64,000 nucleotides of DNA from DASVEE01 sp036380735 (GTDB taxonomy: Bacteria; Acidobacteriota; Thermoanaerobaculia; Gp7-AA8), in the NCBI GenBank assembly GCA_036380735.1, contig DASVEE010000067.1, positions 62,001 to 126,000 on the forward strand, in the 5' to 3' direction. Made by a program: the position numbers and the translations under genes. Numbering within the stretch: position 1 is the stretch's first letter; each line of letters opens with the position of its first letter. Below, in pieces: positions 27,163 to 36,838 of the stretch. The notes beneath the pieces are model-generated. The model saw nothing but the letters and a program-made list of their open reading frames with translations, ran no database searches and was not told the origin of the DNA.

Positions 27163-28228
27163 ACCGCGCAGCAACCTGTATGACCTGGCGCCCGCGGAGC
27201 TCGAGCAGACGCTCGCCGCGGTCGTCTCCCCGCGGTTCCGCATCCAGCAGATCGAGGAGTGGCTGTTCACGCGCGGCGCCGGCTCCTTCGACGCGATGAC
27301 GAACATCCCGAAGGAGCAGCGCGCGAAGCTCGCGGAGCTGTTCACGGTGCAGCAGCCGGAAGTGCTGACGCGCACGGAGCCCGCCTCCGACGGCAGCCAG
27401 AAGTACCTCTTCCGCCTCGCCGACGGACAGCGCATCGAATCGGTCTACATGCCGATGGGAGAGCGCACGAGCCTCTGCCTCTCCTCGCAGGCGGGATGCG
27501 CGGTCGGCTGCACGTTCTGCGTGACCGGCTTCTTCGGCGCCGGGCGCAATCTCACACCCGCCGAGATTCTCGGGCAGTTCTTCGTGATCCAGCACGAGAA
27601 GCAGATCGCGATGGAGCAGCTGAACGTCGTCTTCATGGGGATGGGCGAGCCGCTGCTGAACTTCGAGCATCTCGTGGCGTCGCTCGACGTGCTCTATCGC
27701 AACATCGCGCCGCGCCGCATCACGGTGTCGACCTCCGGCATCATCCCCGGCCTCGAAGAGCTGGCGCAGCTCGAGCGGCGGCCGAACCTCGCGATCTCCA
27801 TCAACGCGCCCGACCGCAAACGGCGCGAGGAGATCATGCCCATCACGAAGAAGTACCCGCTCGAAGAGCTGATGGAATCGCTGCGCCGCTTCCCGCTGGA
27901 GAAGGGGCGCGACATGACCATCGAGTACGTGCTGCTGGCCGGCTACAACGACTCGACGCAGGACGCGGTGGCGCTGGCGCGGCTGATCCGCGGCATCCGC
28001 TCGAAGGTGAACGCGATCCCGTTCAACGAGGACGCGAACCTGCCGAAGTGGATGAAACGCCCCAGCGATCGCGACATCGACCGCTTCGTCGACACGCTGG
28101 TGCGCAACGGCGTGCGCACGACCGTGCGACGGTCGAAGGGCCGCGACATCGCGGCGGCGTGCGGGCAACTGCGCGGCAAGGAAGTGGCGAAAAGCCGGGC
28201 TACGGAGATGGCGCGCAGGGAACGATAG
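27152..28228 (+). CDS. rlmN: 23S rRNA A2503 / tRNA A37 C2-methyltransferase RlmN
   Basis: 358 residues from GTG 27152. This radical-SAM enzyme methylates C2 of A2503 in 23S rRNA and A37 in some tRNAs. The 4Fe-4S motif is GCAVGCTFCVTGFF (about 113-126), followed by the GMGEPLLNFEHL signature near 167 and NAIPFNEDAN near 290. A Cys in AAACGQLRG near 340 is the C-terminal catalytic Cys. Length is normal. The stop TAG (28226-28228) lies inside the GGGAACGATAG start of repeat copy h, giving the C-terminal end ARRER. Confidence 0.95.
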   Translation: MTTEPRSNLYDLAPAELEQTLAAVVSPRFRIQQIEEWLFTRGAGSFDAMTNIPKEQRAKLAELFTVQQPEVLTRTEPASDGSQKYLFRLADGQRIESVYMPMGERTSLCLSSQAGCAVGCTFCVTGFFGAGRNLTPAEILGQFFVIQHEKQIAMEQLNVVFMGMGEPLLNFEHLVASLDVLYRNIAPRRITVSTSGIIPGLEELAQLERRPNLAISINAPDRKRREEIMPITKKYPLEELMESLRRFPLEKGRDMTIEYVLLAGYNDSTQDAVALARLIRGIRSKVNAIPFNEDANLPKWMKRPSDRDIDRFVDTLVRNGVRTTVRRSKGRDIAAACGQLRGKEVAKSRATEMARRER

Positions 28229-28282
28229 GACGAATAGGACGAATGGGACCTATAGGTCCTATTTGTCCCATCCGTCCTATCG
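28218..28282. repeat. 9-bp-periodic inverted repeat, copy h
   Basis: A compact palindrome with almost no spacer: AGGACGAAT units directly followed by their inverse, ending CGTCCTATCG. It contains the rlmN stop codon and touches the stop of the convergent methyltransferase, so it could terminate both. Confidence 0.88.
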
Positions 28283-29080
28283 CTGTTTGACCCCTTCCAT
28301 CAGCAGCATCGGGATGCGCATCTTCAGCGGCGCGCGGCGGTTCAGTTCTGCTTCCATCGCGGCGTAGATCGCGGGATCGCCGGTGACGCCGCGCCAGCCC
28401 CACATGAAGAAGTTGACGAGGTGGTGGCGGAACATCGCGCTGCCGTCGGCGAAGCGGAGGTGGAACTCGCTTTCGATGACGCGCGTGACGTGGAAGCCGC
28501 CTTCGGCCAGCAGGCGCTCGATGTCGGCGCGCGTGCCGCGGTGTGCTTCCTGGGCGTTCACCTGCTCGACCAGCTCCGCGGGGACGCTGGCCCGGAAGAG
28601 GTCGTAGAGCTCGGCCATGTGGCCGGTGAGGTTCGTGGTCAGCGACAGCCGCGCGCAGGGCTTCGCCACGCGGAAGCATTCGCGCATCGCGGCGGGTGGA
28701 TCGGCGAAGTTGTTGATGCCGAGGTTGGAGGTGATGAGGTCGAAGGTGGCGTCGTCGAACGGCATCGACGCGGCGTCGGCTTCGACCAGCTCCACGTTCG
28801 TCAGGCCGTACACCGCGAGCTTGCGCCGCGCGCGCGCCAGCGCCTCGGGCCACACGTCGACGCCGGTGAAGTGCGAGGAGGGGCCGTGCATCTCCGCGAG
28901 CTCGAACAGCGGGAAGCCGGTGCCGCACGCGACGTCGAGGCCGCGGACGCCGGTGCGCAGCTCGAGGTTGTCCAGCATCAGCGCGCCGAAGCGCGAGCCC
29001 CAGAACGAGAGCTCGTCGTAGGCGTCTTCACCGAAACGGGGATGCAGCCAGCCGATGGGCTTCGACAGGTAATCGGTCAT
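28277..29080 (-). CDS. Class I SAM-dependent methyltransferase
   Basis: 267 residues. Motif I is GLDVACGTGFPLFE near residue 47, motif II acidic VDVWPEAL near 75, motif III ADAASMPFDDATFDLI near 103, with the GINNFADPPAAMREC post-motif. This resembles UbiE/Coq5-type enzymes, but a small-molecule substrate is all that can be said. The start ATG overlaps the stop of thpR (ATGA), so the two are translated together. The 3' end touches repeat copy h. Confidence 0.85.
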   Translation of the reverse strand: MTDYLSKPIGWLHPRFGEDAYDELSFWGSRFGALMLDNLELRTGVRGLDVACGTGFPLFELAEMHGPSSHFTGVDVWPEALARARRKLAVYGLTNVELVEADAASMPFDDATFDLITSNLGINNFADPPAAMRECFRVAKPCARLSLTTNLTGHMAELYDLFRASVPAELVEQVNAQEAHRGTRADIERLLAEGGFHVTRVIESEFHLRFADGSAMFRHHLVNFFMWGWRGVTGDPAIYAAMEAELNRRAPLKMRIPMLLMEGVKQR

Positions 29081-29631
29081 GCCAGCGGGAAGCGGCGCAA
29101 CGGTGTGTGCACGGCGCCGCGTGGATCGAGCTTGCTGTGGAAGAGCGTCACGGTGTCGACGGTGAACGGCTCGGAGCGGTACGCGCTGAGCGTGCGTTGA
29201 AAGAGGTCGATCGACGCGGGCGGCCAGCTGTCGCGGATGCGCAGCACGGTGAGATGCGGCTTGAAGTCGGCGCCGTCGAGTTGCACGCCGTTGGTCTTCA
29301 CGACGTCGCGCACGACGCGCGAAAGCTCGATGAACTTCGCTTCAGGATCGAGCCCGGCCCAGCCGACGCGCGCGTGGCGCGAGTTGGGGAAGAAGCCGCT
29401 CGCGCGCAGCGTCGCGTCGAAGCGCGGCACCTGCGCCAGCGCCGCTTCGAGCGGCGCCGCGAGGCGCTCGACGACCGTTTCCTCCTGCTCGCCGAGGAAG
29501 GCCAGCGTGAGGTGCTGCGTCTCCGGCCTGACCCACGACGCCGACGGCAGCCGCGACTTGAACTGCGCGATACGCGCGTTCAGATCGCGGAGCACAGGCT
29601 CCGGGAAATTCGTCGCAATGAAGAGACGCAT
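29077..29631 (-). CDS. thpR: RNA 2',3'-cyclic 3'-phosphodiesterase (2H superfamily)
   Basis: 184 residues. Both catalytic HxTx motifs are present: HLTLAFLG near residue 40 and HLTVLRI near 125, about 85 apart as in ThpR/LigT proteins. The N-terminus RLFIATNFPEPV and the late SKLDPRGAVHTPL are also typical. The enzyme hydrolyses 2',3'-cyclic phosphate ends of RNA to 2'-phosphate in the cytosol. It is the first gene of a two-gene unit with the methyltransferase. No good promoter or ribosome site is visible. Confidence 0.92.
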   Translation of the reverse strand: MRLFIATNFPEPVLRDLNARIAQFKSRLPSASWVRPETQHLTLAFLGEQEETVVERLAAPLEAALAQVPRFDATLRASGFFPNSRHARVGWAGLDPEAKFIELSRVVRDVVKTNGVQLDGADFKPHLTVLRIRDSWPPASIDLFQRTLSAYRSEPFTVDTVTLFHSKLDPRGAVHTPLRRFPLA

Positions 29632-29664
29632 TGGATTGGACGGGCGCGCAATTGTAAACGAAAG

Positions 29665-29762
29665 GGGTCAGGGCCCAGGGCTCAGGGGGCTCCGCTAGGC
29701 GGACAGTGCTGGCCGAGCGCAGCCCCTGAGCCCTGGGCCCTGAGCCCTGGGCCCTGGGCCCT
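29665..29762. repeat. 7-bp-periodic hairpin H4 (GGGCYCA arms)
   Basis: The arms have the same GGGCCCA/GGGCTCA units as H1. The loop is bounded by GGGGGCTCCGC and GCGCAGCCCC, a slightly altered core. It lies between aspartase and thpR, both on the minus strand. Confidence 0.88.
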
Positions 29763-29768
29763 ATCCAC

Positions 29769-31166
29769 CTACCCCTTGCGATCCGCCTGGCCCGCCAGGA
29801 ACTCCGGGGTGAAGATCTCCTGGATCTTTTCCTCCGGGATCAGGCGGCGCTCACGCAGCATGTCGGGGATGGCTTTGCCGGTCTTTGCGGATTCCTTGGC
29901 GATCTCCGCGGCGGCGGCGTAGCCGATGATGGGGTTGAGGGCCGTGGCCAGCGAGGGGCTGCTGATGTAGTAGGCCTCGCAGCGCTTGCGGTCGGCTTCG
30001 AGGCCGTGGATGGTCTTGGCCACGAACACCGGGAGGAAGTTCTTGAGGATCTCCATCGAGAACGAGATCTCGAAGACCATCAGCGGCATCATCACGTTGA
30101 GCTCGAGCTGCCCCGCCTGCGACGCGTAGGCGATGGCGGTGTCGGAGCCGATGATGTGGAAGAGCACCTGGTTCATGCACTCGAGCATCGACGGGTTCAC
30201 CTTCCCCGGCATGATCGAGGAGCCGGGCTGCACGGACGGCAGGATGATCTCGGCGAGGCCGGTCTGCGGGCCTGACGACAGCAGGCGCAGGTCGTTCGTG
30301 ATGCGCGTCAGCTCGAGCGCGAGGTTGCGCAGCGCCGATGAGACGGCGACCACGGGGAGCTGCGACTGCATCGCTTCGCGGAGGTCGTCGGAGGGATGCA
30401 GCTCGAGGCCGGTGAGCGTGCTGAGGTGGTGCACGACGGCGAAGCGGTAGCCGACCGGTGTGTTGATGCCGGTGCCGGCGGCGGTGCCGCCGATGCCGAG
30501 GATGCGGAGCTCTTCGACGGCGTCGGAGAGGAGGCGCGTGGCGCGTCGCGTGGCGGCGGCGTACGCCTTGAACTCCTGCCCCAGCGTCACCGGCACCGCG
30601 TCCTGCAGATGCGTGCGGCCCGACTTGATGACGTCGCTGAACTCGTCGCCCTTGGCGTCGAGCGCATCGATGAGCTGGTGCAGGGCCGGATCGAGCTGGC
30701 GGTGGAGCATCAGCGTGGAGAGGCGGATGGCCGTCGGGAAGACGTCGTTCGTCGACTGCGCCATGTTGACGTGGTCGTTGGGATTGACGGGGTCGTAGAC
30801 GCCGAGCTTCCCGCCGAGCGACGTGTTGGCGAGGTTCGCGATGACCTCGTTGCAGTTCATGTTGAACGACGTACCGGCGCCGGCCTGGAAGACGTCGACG
30901 ACGAAGTGGCGGCGGTGGTTGGCGAAATCGTCGAGGATGCGGTCACACGCGCGGACGATGGCTTTGGCGCGCAACTCGTCGAGCGTGCCGAGCTCGCCGT
31001 TGGCCAGTGCCGCCGCCTTCTTCAGGTAGATGAAGGCGCGGATGAAGAGCGGATGCTCGCGCAGTCCGCTGATGGGGTAGTTTTCGACGGCGCGCTGGGT
31101 CTGGGCGCCATAAAGCGCGTCCGCGGGGACGCGGACCTCGCCGAGGGTGTCACGTTCGATGCGCAT
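29769..31166 (-). CDS. aspA: Aspartate ammonia-lyase (fumarase/aspartase superfamily)
   Basis: 465 residues from ATG 31166; a start six codons upstream is possible. It is expected to convert L-aspartate to fumarate and ammonia as a cytosolic tetramer. The superfamily signature GSSIMPGKVNPSMLE lies near 318, and the substrate loops AGAGTSFNMNCNEV (about 95) and HVNMAQSTNDVFPT (about 132) are present. RTHLQDAVPVTLGQEF (about 185) and NDLRLLSSGPQTGL (about 290) are closer to aspartase than to class II fumarase. The run of class I fumarase genes just upstream supports this, as a second fumarase would be redundant. Some FumC activity cannot be excluded. Confidence 0.8.
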   Translation of the reverse strand: MRIERDTLGEVRVPADALYGAQTQRAVENYPISGLREHPLFIRAFIYLKKAAALANGELGTLDELRAKAIVRACDRILDDFANHRRHFVVDVFQAGAGTSFNMNCNEVIANLANTSLGGKLGVYDPVNPNDHVNMAQSTNDVFPTAIRLSTLMLHRQLDPALHQLIDALDAKGDEFSDVIKSGRTHLQDAVPVTLGQEFKAYAAATRRATRLLSDAVEELRILGIGGTAAGTGINTPVGYRFAVVHHLSTLTGLELHPSDDLREAMQSQLPVVAVSSALRNLALELTRITNDLRLLSSGPQTGLAEIILPSVQPGSSIMPGKVNPSMLECMNQVLFHIIGSDTAIAYASQAGQLELNVMMPLMVFEISFSMEILKNFLPVFVAKTIHGLEADRKRCEAYYISSPSLATALNPIIGYAAAAEIAKESAKTGKAIPDMLRERRLIPEEKIQEIFTPEFLAGQADRKG

Positions 31167-31206
31167 GCCCTGCGCGCGTGGCAAGAAGTGGACCCGGGAT
31201 GAGACG

Positions 31207-31300
31207 TTGTCCGTAGTCCGTTGTCCGTTGTCCGTGCTGCGCGATGACGGCAGCCTGCTGGCGCAGCACGGACAACGGACAACGAACTACGGACTACGGA
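31207..31300. repeat. 7-bp-periodic hairpin H5 (TTGTCCG arms)
   Basis: TTGTCCG/TAGTCCG units on the left; CGGACAA/CGGACTA units on the right. The loop is bounded by GTGCTGCGC and GCGCAGCAC, the core shared with H3. It sits between fumarase beta and aspartase on the same strand. Confidence 0.9.
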
Positions 31301-31309
31301 AGACGCCTG

Positions 31310-31882
31310 TCACGCCTTCAGTGCTGCCAGGCGCGCCCGTGAATCTTCGAGGACCTGCTGGTGCAGCGACTGCCCGTGCGCGTCCATCGTCACGATGGCC
31401 ATGAAGTCTTCCACCCACAGGTGCCAGATCGCCTCGGGCGACCCGAGGTCCATCCAGTCGACGCCGTCGACGCGCTTGACGGACGCCGCGCAGACCTGGG
31501 CCGCGCCGCCGATGGCGTGGAGGTAGACGGCGCCGTACTCGCGGCAGGCGTTGAGCGTCTTCTCTCCCATGCCGCCCTTGCCGATCACGCCGCGGATCTT
31601 GTAGTCGCGGATGACCTCGTGCTGGTACGGCTCCTCGCGCGAGGAGGTCGTCGGGCCGGCGGCCTTGCAGACCCACTGGTCGCCCTCTTTCACCATCACC
31701 GGACCGCAGTGATAGATGATCTGCCCCTCGAGGTCGACGGGCGGTTTGACGCCCTCGTGGATGCGGTGGTGCACGGCGTCACGCCCGGTGTAGAGCCGCC
31801 CGGAGATGGCGACCGTGTCTCCGACGTGCAGCGAACGGATGGTGGTTTCGTCGATGGGGGTAGTGAGTTTGACTAAGGCCAT
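31310..31882 (-). CDS. Class I fumarate hydratase, beta (C-terminal) subunit
   Basis: 190 residues. The swivelling domain of iron-sulphur fumarase: DTVAISGRLYTGRDAVH near 25, CGPVMV near 59, SSREEPYQHEVIRDY near 80, IGKGGMG near 100 and HAIGGAAQ near 122. It pairs with the alpha subunit encoded just upstream to make the oxygen-sensitive, 4Fe-4S enzyme that interconverts fumarate and malate. The subunits are split as in many anaerobes and Archaea, whereas E. coli FumA/FumB is one chain. A heptad hairpin (H6) lies between the two genes. Confidence 0.92.
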   Translation of the reverse strand: MALVKLTTPIDETTIRSLHVGDTVAISGRLYTGRDAVHHRIHEGVKPPVDLEGQIIYHCGPVMVKEGDQWVCKAAGPTTSSREEPYQHEVIRDYKIRGVIGKGGMGEKTLNACREYGAVYLHAIGGAAQVCAASVKRVDGVDWMDLGSPEAIWHLWVEDFMAIVTMDAHGQSLHQQVLEDSRARLAALKA

Positions 31883-31883
31883 G

Positions 31884-31994
31884 GAAGTCAGAACGCAGAA
31901 CGCAGAATGAAGAACTCAGAAGGGCTGCGCTGCGCGGTTCTTTCCTTTCTCAATTCATCGTTCTGCGTTCTGCGTTCTGACTTCTTCTGATTTC
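31884..31994. repeat. 7-bp-periodic hairpin H6 (CAGAACG arms)
   Basis: GAAGTCAGAACGCAGAACG arm on the left and the inverse CGTTCTGCGTTCTGACTTC on the right. The centre is GGGCTGCGCTGCGCGG. It lies between the two fumarase subunit genes, with the alpha-subunit stop at its edge, so it must be read through if they form one transcript. Confidence 0.9.
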
Positions 31995-32904
31995 AGTACA
32001 GCCACTCCGCGACCGCGCCCTGCGCATCCAGCGCCGCGCCGCGGCGGCGGTACGCCCAGCACATGTAGGCGACCGAGACGAAGAACGAGGCGGGGAGGCG
32101 ATTGAGCTTGCCGATCTTGCAGGCGAGCAGCGTGGTGCGGCCGCCGAAGCCCATCGGGCCGATGCCGGACTGGTTGGCTTTCTCGACGACGCGCGTTTCG
32201 AGCTCGCCGAGGAGGGGGTCGGTGTTGGTGTCGTCGAGGAGGCGGAGAAGCTGGGCTTTGGCGTGGTCGTAGCCGGTGGTTCGGTCGCCGCCGATGCAGA
32301 CGCCGAGGATGCCGGGGCCGCAGCCCTGTCCCTGCGCCTGGAGGATGCAGTCGAGGATGGCGTTCTCGACGCCTTTGAGGTCGCGGCCGCCCAGGTCGGG
32401 GTGCGGGAGCGAGTACTGGGCGTTCATGTTCTCGCAGCCGCCGCCTTTGAGCATCAGCTTCACTTCGACGTGCGGCTGCCGCCACTGGTGGAAGTGGAAG
32501 ACGGGGGAGCCGGGGCCGGTGTTGTCGCCGGTGTTCTTGCCGGTGACGCTGTCGACGCTGTTCTGCCGCAGGTAGCCGAGCTTCGTGGCGTGGCGCACGG
32601 CGTCGGTGGCGGTCTCCTCGAACTCGATCTGGTCGTAGCCGACCGGCGTGTTGACGTAGAAGAGGATGGAGCCGGTGTCCTGGCAGAGCGGGAGCGAGCT
32701 GTCGCCGGCGAGCCGGATGTTGCAGCCGATGACGTCGAGGGCGACGTCGGCGTTGGAGCCGGGCGTCTCCTGCTGCCGCGCGGCCGTGACGGCGCGGACG
32801 ACGTCGGCGGGAAGCTGCGTCGACGTGCGGCGGATCAGCTCGAGGATGCTCTGGAACAGGGCGGTCTGGGTGGACGTGTCGTGCAGAGGGGCGGCGGCGC
32901 TCAC
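31993..32904 (-). CDS. Class I fumarate hydratase, alpha (N-terminal) subunit
   Basis: 303 residues from GTG 32904. It carries the 4Fe-4S cluster Cys residues: Cys at about 78 (PLCQDTGS), Cys in GGGCENMN near 158 and Cys in VCIGGDRTTGYD near 206. The cluster binds the substrate hydroxyl. It works as a complex with the beta subunit. GATAAA eight bases before the start, with no ribosome site, suggests a leaderless message. The gene heads the fumarase-aspartase run and has the 43-bp repeat array about 100 bp upstream. Confidence 0.92.
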   Translation of the reverse strand: MSAAAPLHDTSTQTALFQSILELIRRTSTQLPADVVRAVTAARQQETPGSNADVALDVIGCNIRLAGDSSLPLCQDTGSILFYVNTPVGYDQIEFEETATDAVRHATKLGYLRQNSVDSVTGKNTGDNTGPGSPVFHFHQWRQPHVEVKLMLKGGGCENMNAQYSLPHPDLGGRDLKGVENAILDCILQAQGQGCGPGILGVCIGGDRTTGYDHAKAQLLRLLDDTNTDPLLGELETRVVEKANQSGIGPMGFGGRTTLLACKIGKLNRLPASFFVSVAYMCWAYRRRGAALDAQGAVAEWLY

Positions 32905-32912
32905 GGTAGGAG

Positions 32913-32918
32913 TTTATC
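32913..32918 (-). promoter_or_regulatory. Probable -10 box of fumarase alpha gene
   Basis: GATAAA on the minus strand, eight bases before the GTG start, with no Shine-Dalgarno sequence. No clear -35. Confidence 0.4.
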
Positions 32919-33000
32919 GCACCGAGGGGGTGCGGCATTCCCGCCGGCGGGGTCACGGAGGGTCGCCGAAGCGCCGGTTGCAGCCATAACGCCGCTTACC

Positions 33001-33239
33001 GGCATCAGTCACGCCGTGAACGATGTCGATAAGGCGGGTTACCGACATCAGTCACGCCGTGAACGATCTCGTTAAGGTGGCTTACCGACATCAGTCACGT
33101 CGTGAACGATCTCGATAAGGTGGCTTACCGACATCAGTCACGTCGTGAACGATCTCGTTGAGGTAGGTGACCGGCATCATTCACGCCGTGAACGATGTCG
33201 GTGAGGTGGGTCATCGACATCGTTCACGCCGTGAACGCC
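33001..33239. repeat. 43-bp tandem array of near-palindromic units
   Basis: Five full units start at 33001, 33044, 33087, 33130 and 33173, and a partial one at 33216. Each starts GACATC and has TCACGCCGTGA or TCACGTCGTGA at its centre; the first 27 bp form a near-perfect palindrome (GACATCGTTCACG / CGTGAACGATGTC). The last 16 bp vary (for example AAGGTGGCTTACC). A degenerate half unit lies just before 33001. The array sits upstream of fumarase alpha and downstream of a lipoprotein gene. Confidence 0.92.
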
Positions 33240-33260
33240 AATCGGCGGGGAAGAGGCGCC

Positions 33261-33285
33261 ATCCCGGGCGGCACGCCCGGGATGA
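33261..33285 (-). terminator. Hairpin after the lipoprotein gene
   Basis: CATCCCGGGC and GCCCGGGATG form a perfect 10-bp stem with a 5-base loop, 14 bp past the lipoprotein stop on the minus strand. There is no U tract, so Rho-independent termination is not sure. Confidence 0.5.
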
Positions 33286-33298
33286 CGTCAACCACGAC

Positions 33299-33907
33299 TC
33301 ATCGCGCCAGGGCAGGGCGCCGGTGCGTGACCGACGATGCGACAGGAATGGCGATCGTCAGCGCGATGATCAGCAGCCAGATGATTGGCCGCGAGACTCG
33401 GATGACCTCGTACGACATCACCTGCGCTTCGGGCTCCCCTTCGACCGGACGCAGGGCGCGGGGGTGTTTCGCGACCGTGGCGCTCGGGCGGGGTGCCGCC
33501 TGCGGGGCGATGATGGCGAGATCTGCCTGGCGTGTCGTGTGGGCGGCGGCTGTGCGTGACCTGGCTCGTCTTGCAACTGGTCTCTCAACAGGCAGGGGAG
33601 CCGGTCGCTCGGCCGTCACGGACACGAGAGGCGCCGGGATCGGGGTAGCGATCGAAGGTTGTTCGTACGGAACGGGTGTGGGAGCGACGGAGGAGAGCGG
33701 AGCCGCGACCGCAGGCTGCACGACAGGGCTCACGGTGGCAGGCTGCACGCCGAGCGGGAGCACCGGCTCCACGACGGCGGCTTTCATGGCTGCACCATCG
33801 ATCATGGGAGGCGGTGGCGGCGTCGAGCTGCCATCGTTCCGACCGCTTCTGCATGCAACCACACTGAACAGTAAGGCAAGCACAACCAAAGACTTACGTG
33901 CGTTCAT
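33299..33907 (-). CDS. Proline-rich lipoprotein with C-terminal membrane segment
   Basis: 202 residues. The N-terminus is a lipoprotein signal (MNARKSLVVLALLFSVVAC, lipobox Cys19). Residues 25-165 are low-complexity, rich in Pro, Val, Ala and Thr. A hydrophobic segment IIWLLIIALTIAI lies at about 175-190, followed by a short basic end. A lipid anchor at one end and a membrane helix at the other is odd; the chain might bridge or lie along the membrane. No family is recognised. Confidence 0.6.
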   Translation of the reverse strand: MNARKSLVVLALLFSVVACRSGRNDGSSTPPPPPMIDGAAMKAAVVEPVLPLGVQPATVSPVVQPAVAAPLSSVAPTPVPYEQPSIATPIPAPLVSVTAERPAPLPVERPVARRARSRTAAAHTTRQADLAIIAPQAAPRPSATVAKHPRALRPVEGEPEAQVMSYEVIRVSRPIIWLLIIALTIAIPVASSVTHRRPALAR

Positions 33908-34002
33908 GAGCGTCTCCTCGTTGTGACAAATCGCAACCGGGAGAGGACGACACTTCTTTCCGGATGAGCCGCGAAAAGTTTGAATTAGGGCACAAATAAC
34001 GT

Positions 34003-34041
34003 GGTCCTATCCGTCCCATCGGTCCCATTTGTCCTATTTGC
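34003..34041. repeat. 9-bp-periodic repeat, copy i (single arm, inverse)
   Basis: Four ATNNGTCCT-type units with no partner arm, between the divergent lipoprotein and clpB genes, about 50 bp before the HAIR-like site. Confidence 0.75.
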
Positions 34042-34090
34042 CTCTGGCCAGCGCCGGAATGACCGCTAGCCTTGAACCGTTGAGTATCGA

Positions 34091-34111
34091 TGTGAGTGAA
34101 GATCACTCAAT
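34091..34111 (+). promoter_or_regulatory. HAIR-like HspR operator upstream of clpB
   Basis: TGTGAGT, seven bases, then ACTCAAT. The known HspR site (HAIR) is CTTGAGT-N7-ACTCAAG; this matches 11 of 14 half-site bases with the exact 7-base spacing. It ends 14 bases before the clpB start and so would block transcription or initiation of the heat-shock gene. Confidence 0.6.
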
Positions 34112-34125
34112 GTGAGGCCACCCAG

Positions 34126-36739
<2,614 letters not shown>

Positions 36740-36741
<2 letters not shown>

Positions 36742-36834
36742 ACGATAGGACAGATGGGACGAATAGGACGAATGGGACAGATAGGACGAACTTCAGTCCC
36801 ATCCGTCCTATGAGTCCTATTCGTCCTATGGTCC
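36740..36834. repeat. 9-bp-periodic inverted repeat, copy j
   Basis: It begins within the clpB stop (TGAACGATAGGAC), has four to five units on the left and the inverse on the right, and ends close to the stop of the broken peptidase gene. It lies between convergent genes. Confidence 0.88.
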
Positions 36835-36838
36835 ATTG

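Noticed and set aside
33001..33239. CRISPR array
   Set aside because: The units are contiguous, change gradually and have no unique spacers; there are no cas genes nearby. The symmetric 27 bp point to a protein site or hairpin instead.
34072..34100. Sigma-70 promoter for clpB (TTGAAC box)
   Set aside because: A -35-like TTGAAC is present, but no acceptable -10 lies at 16-18 bp, so I list only the HAIR-like site.
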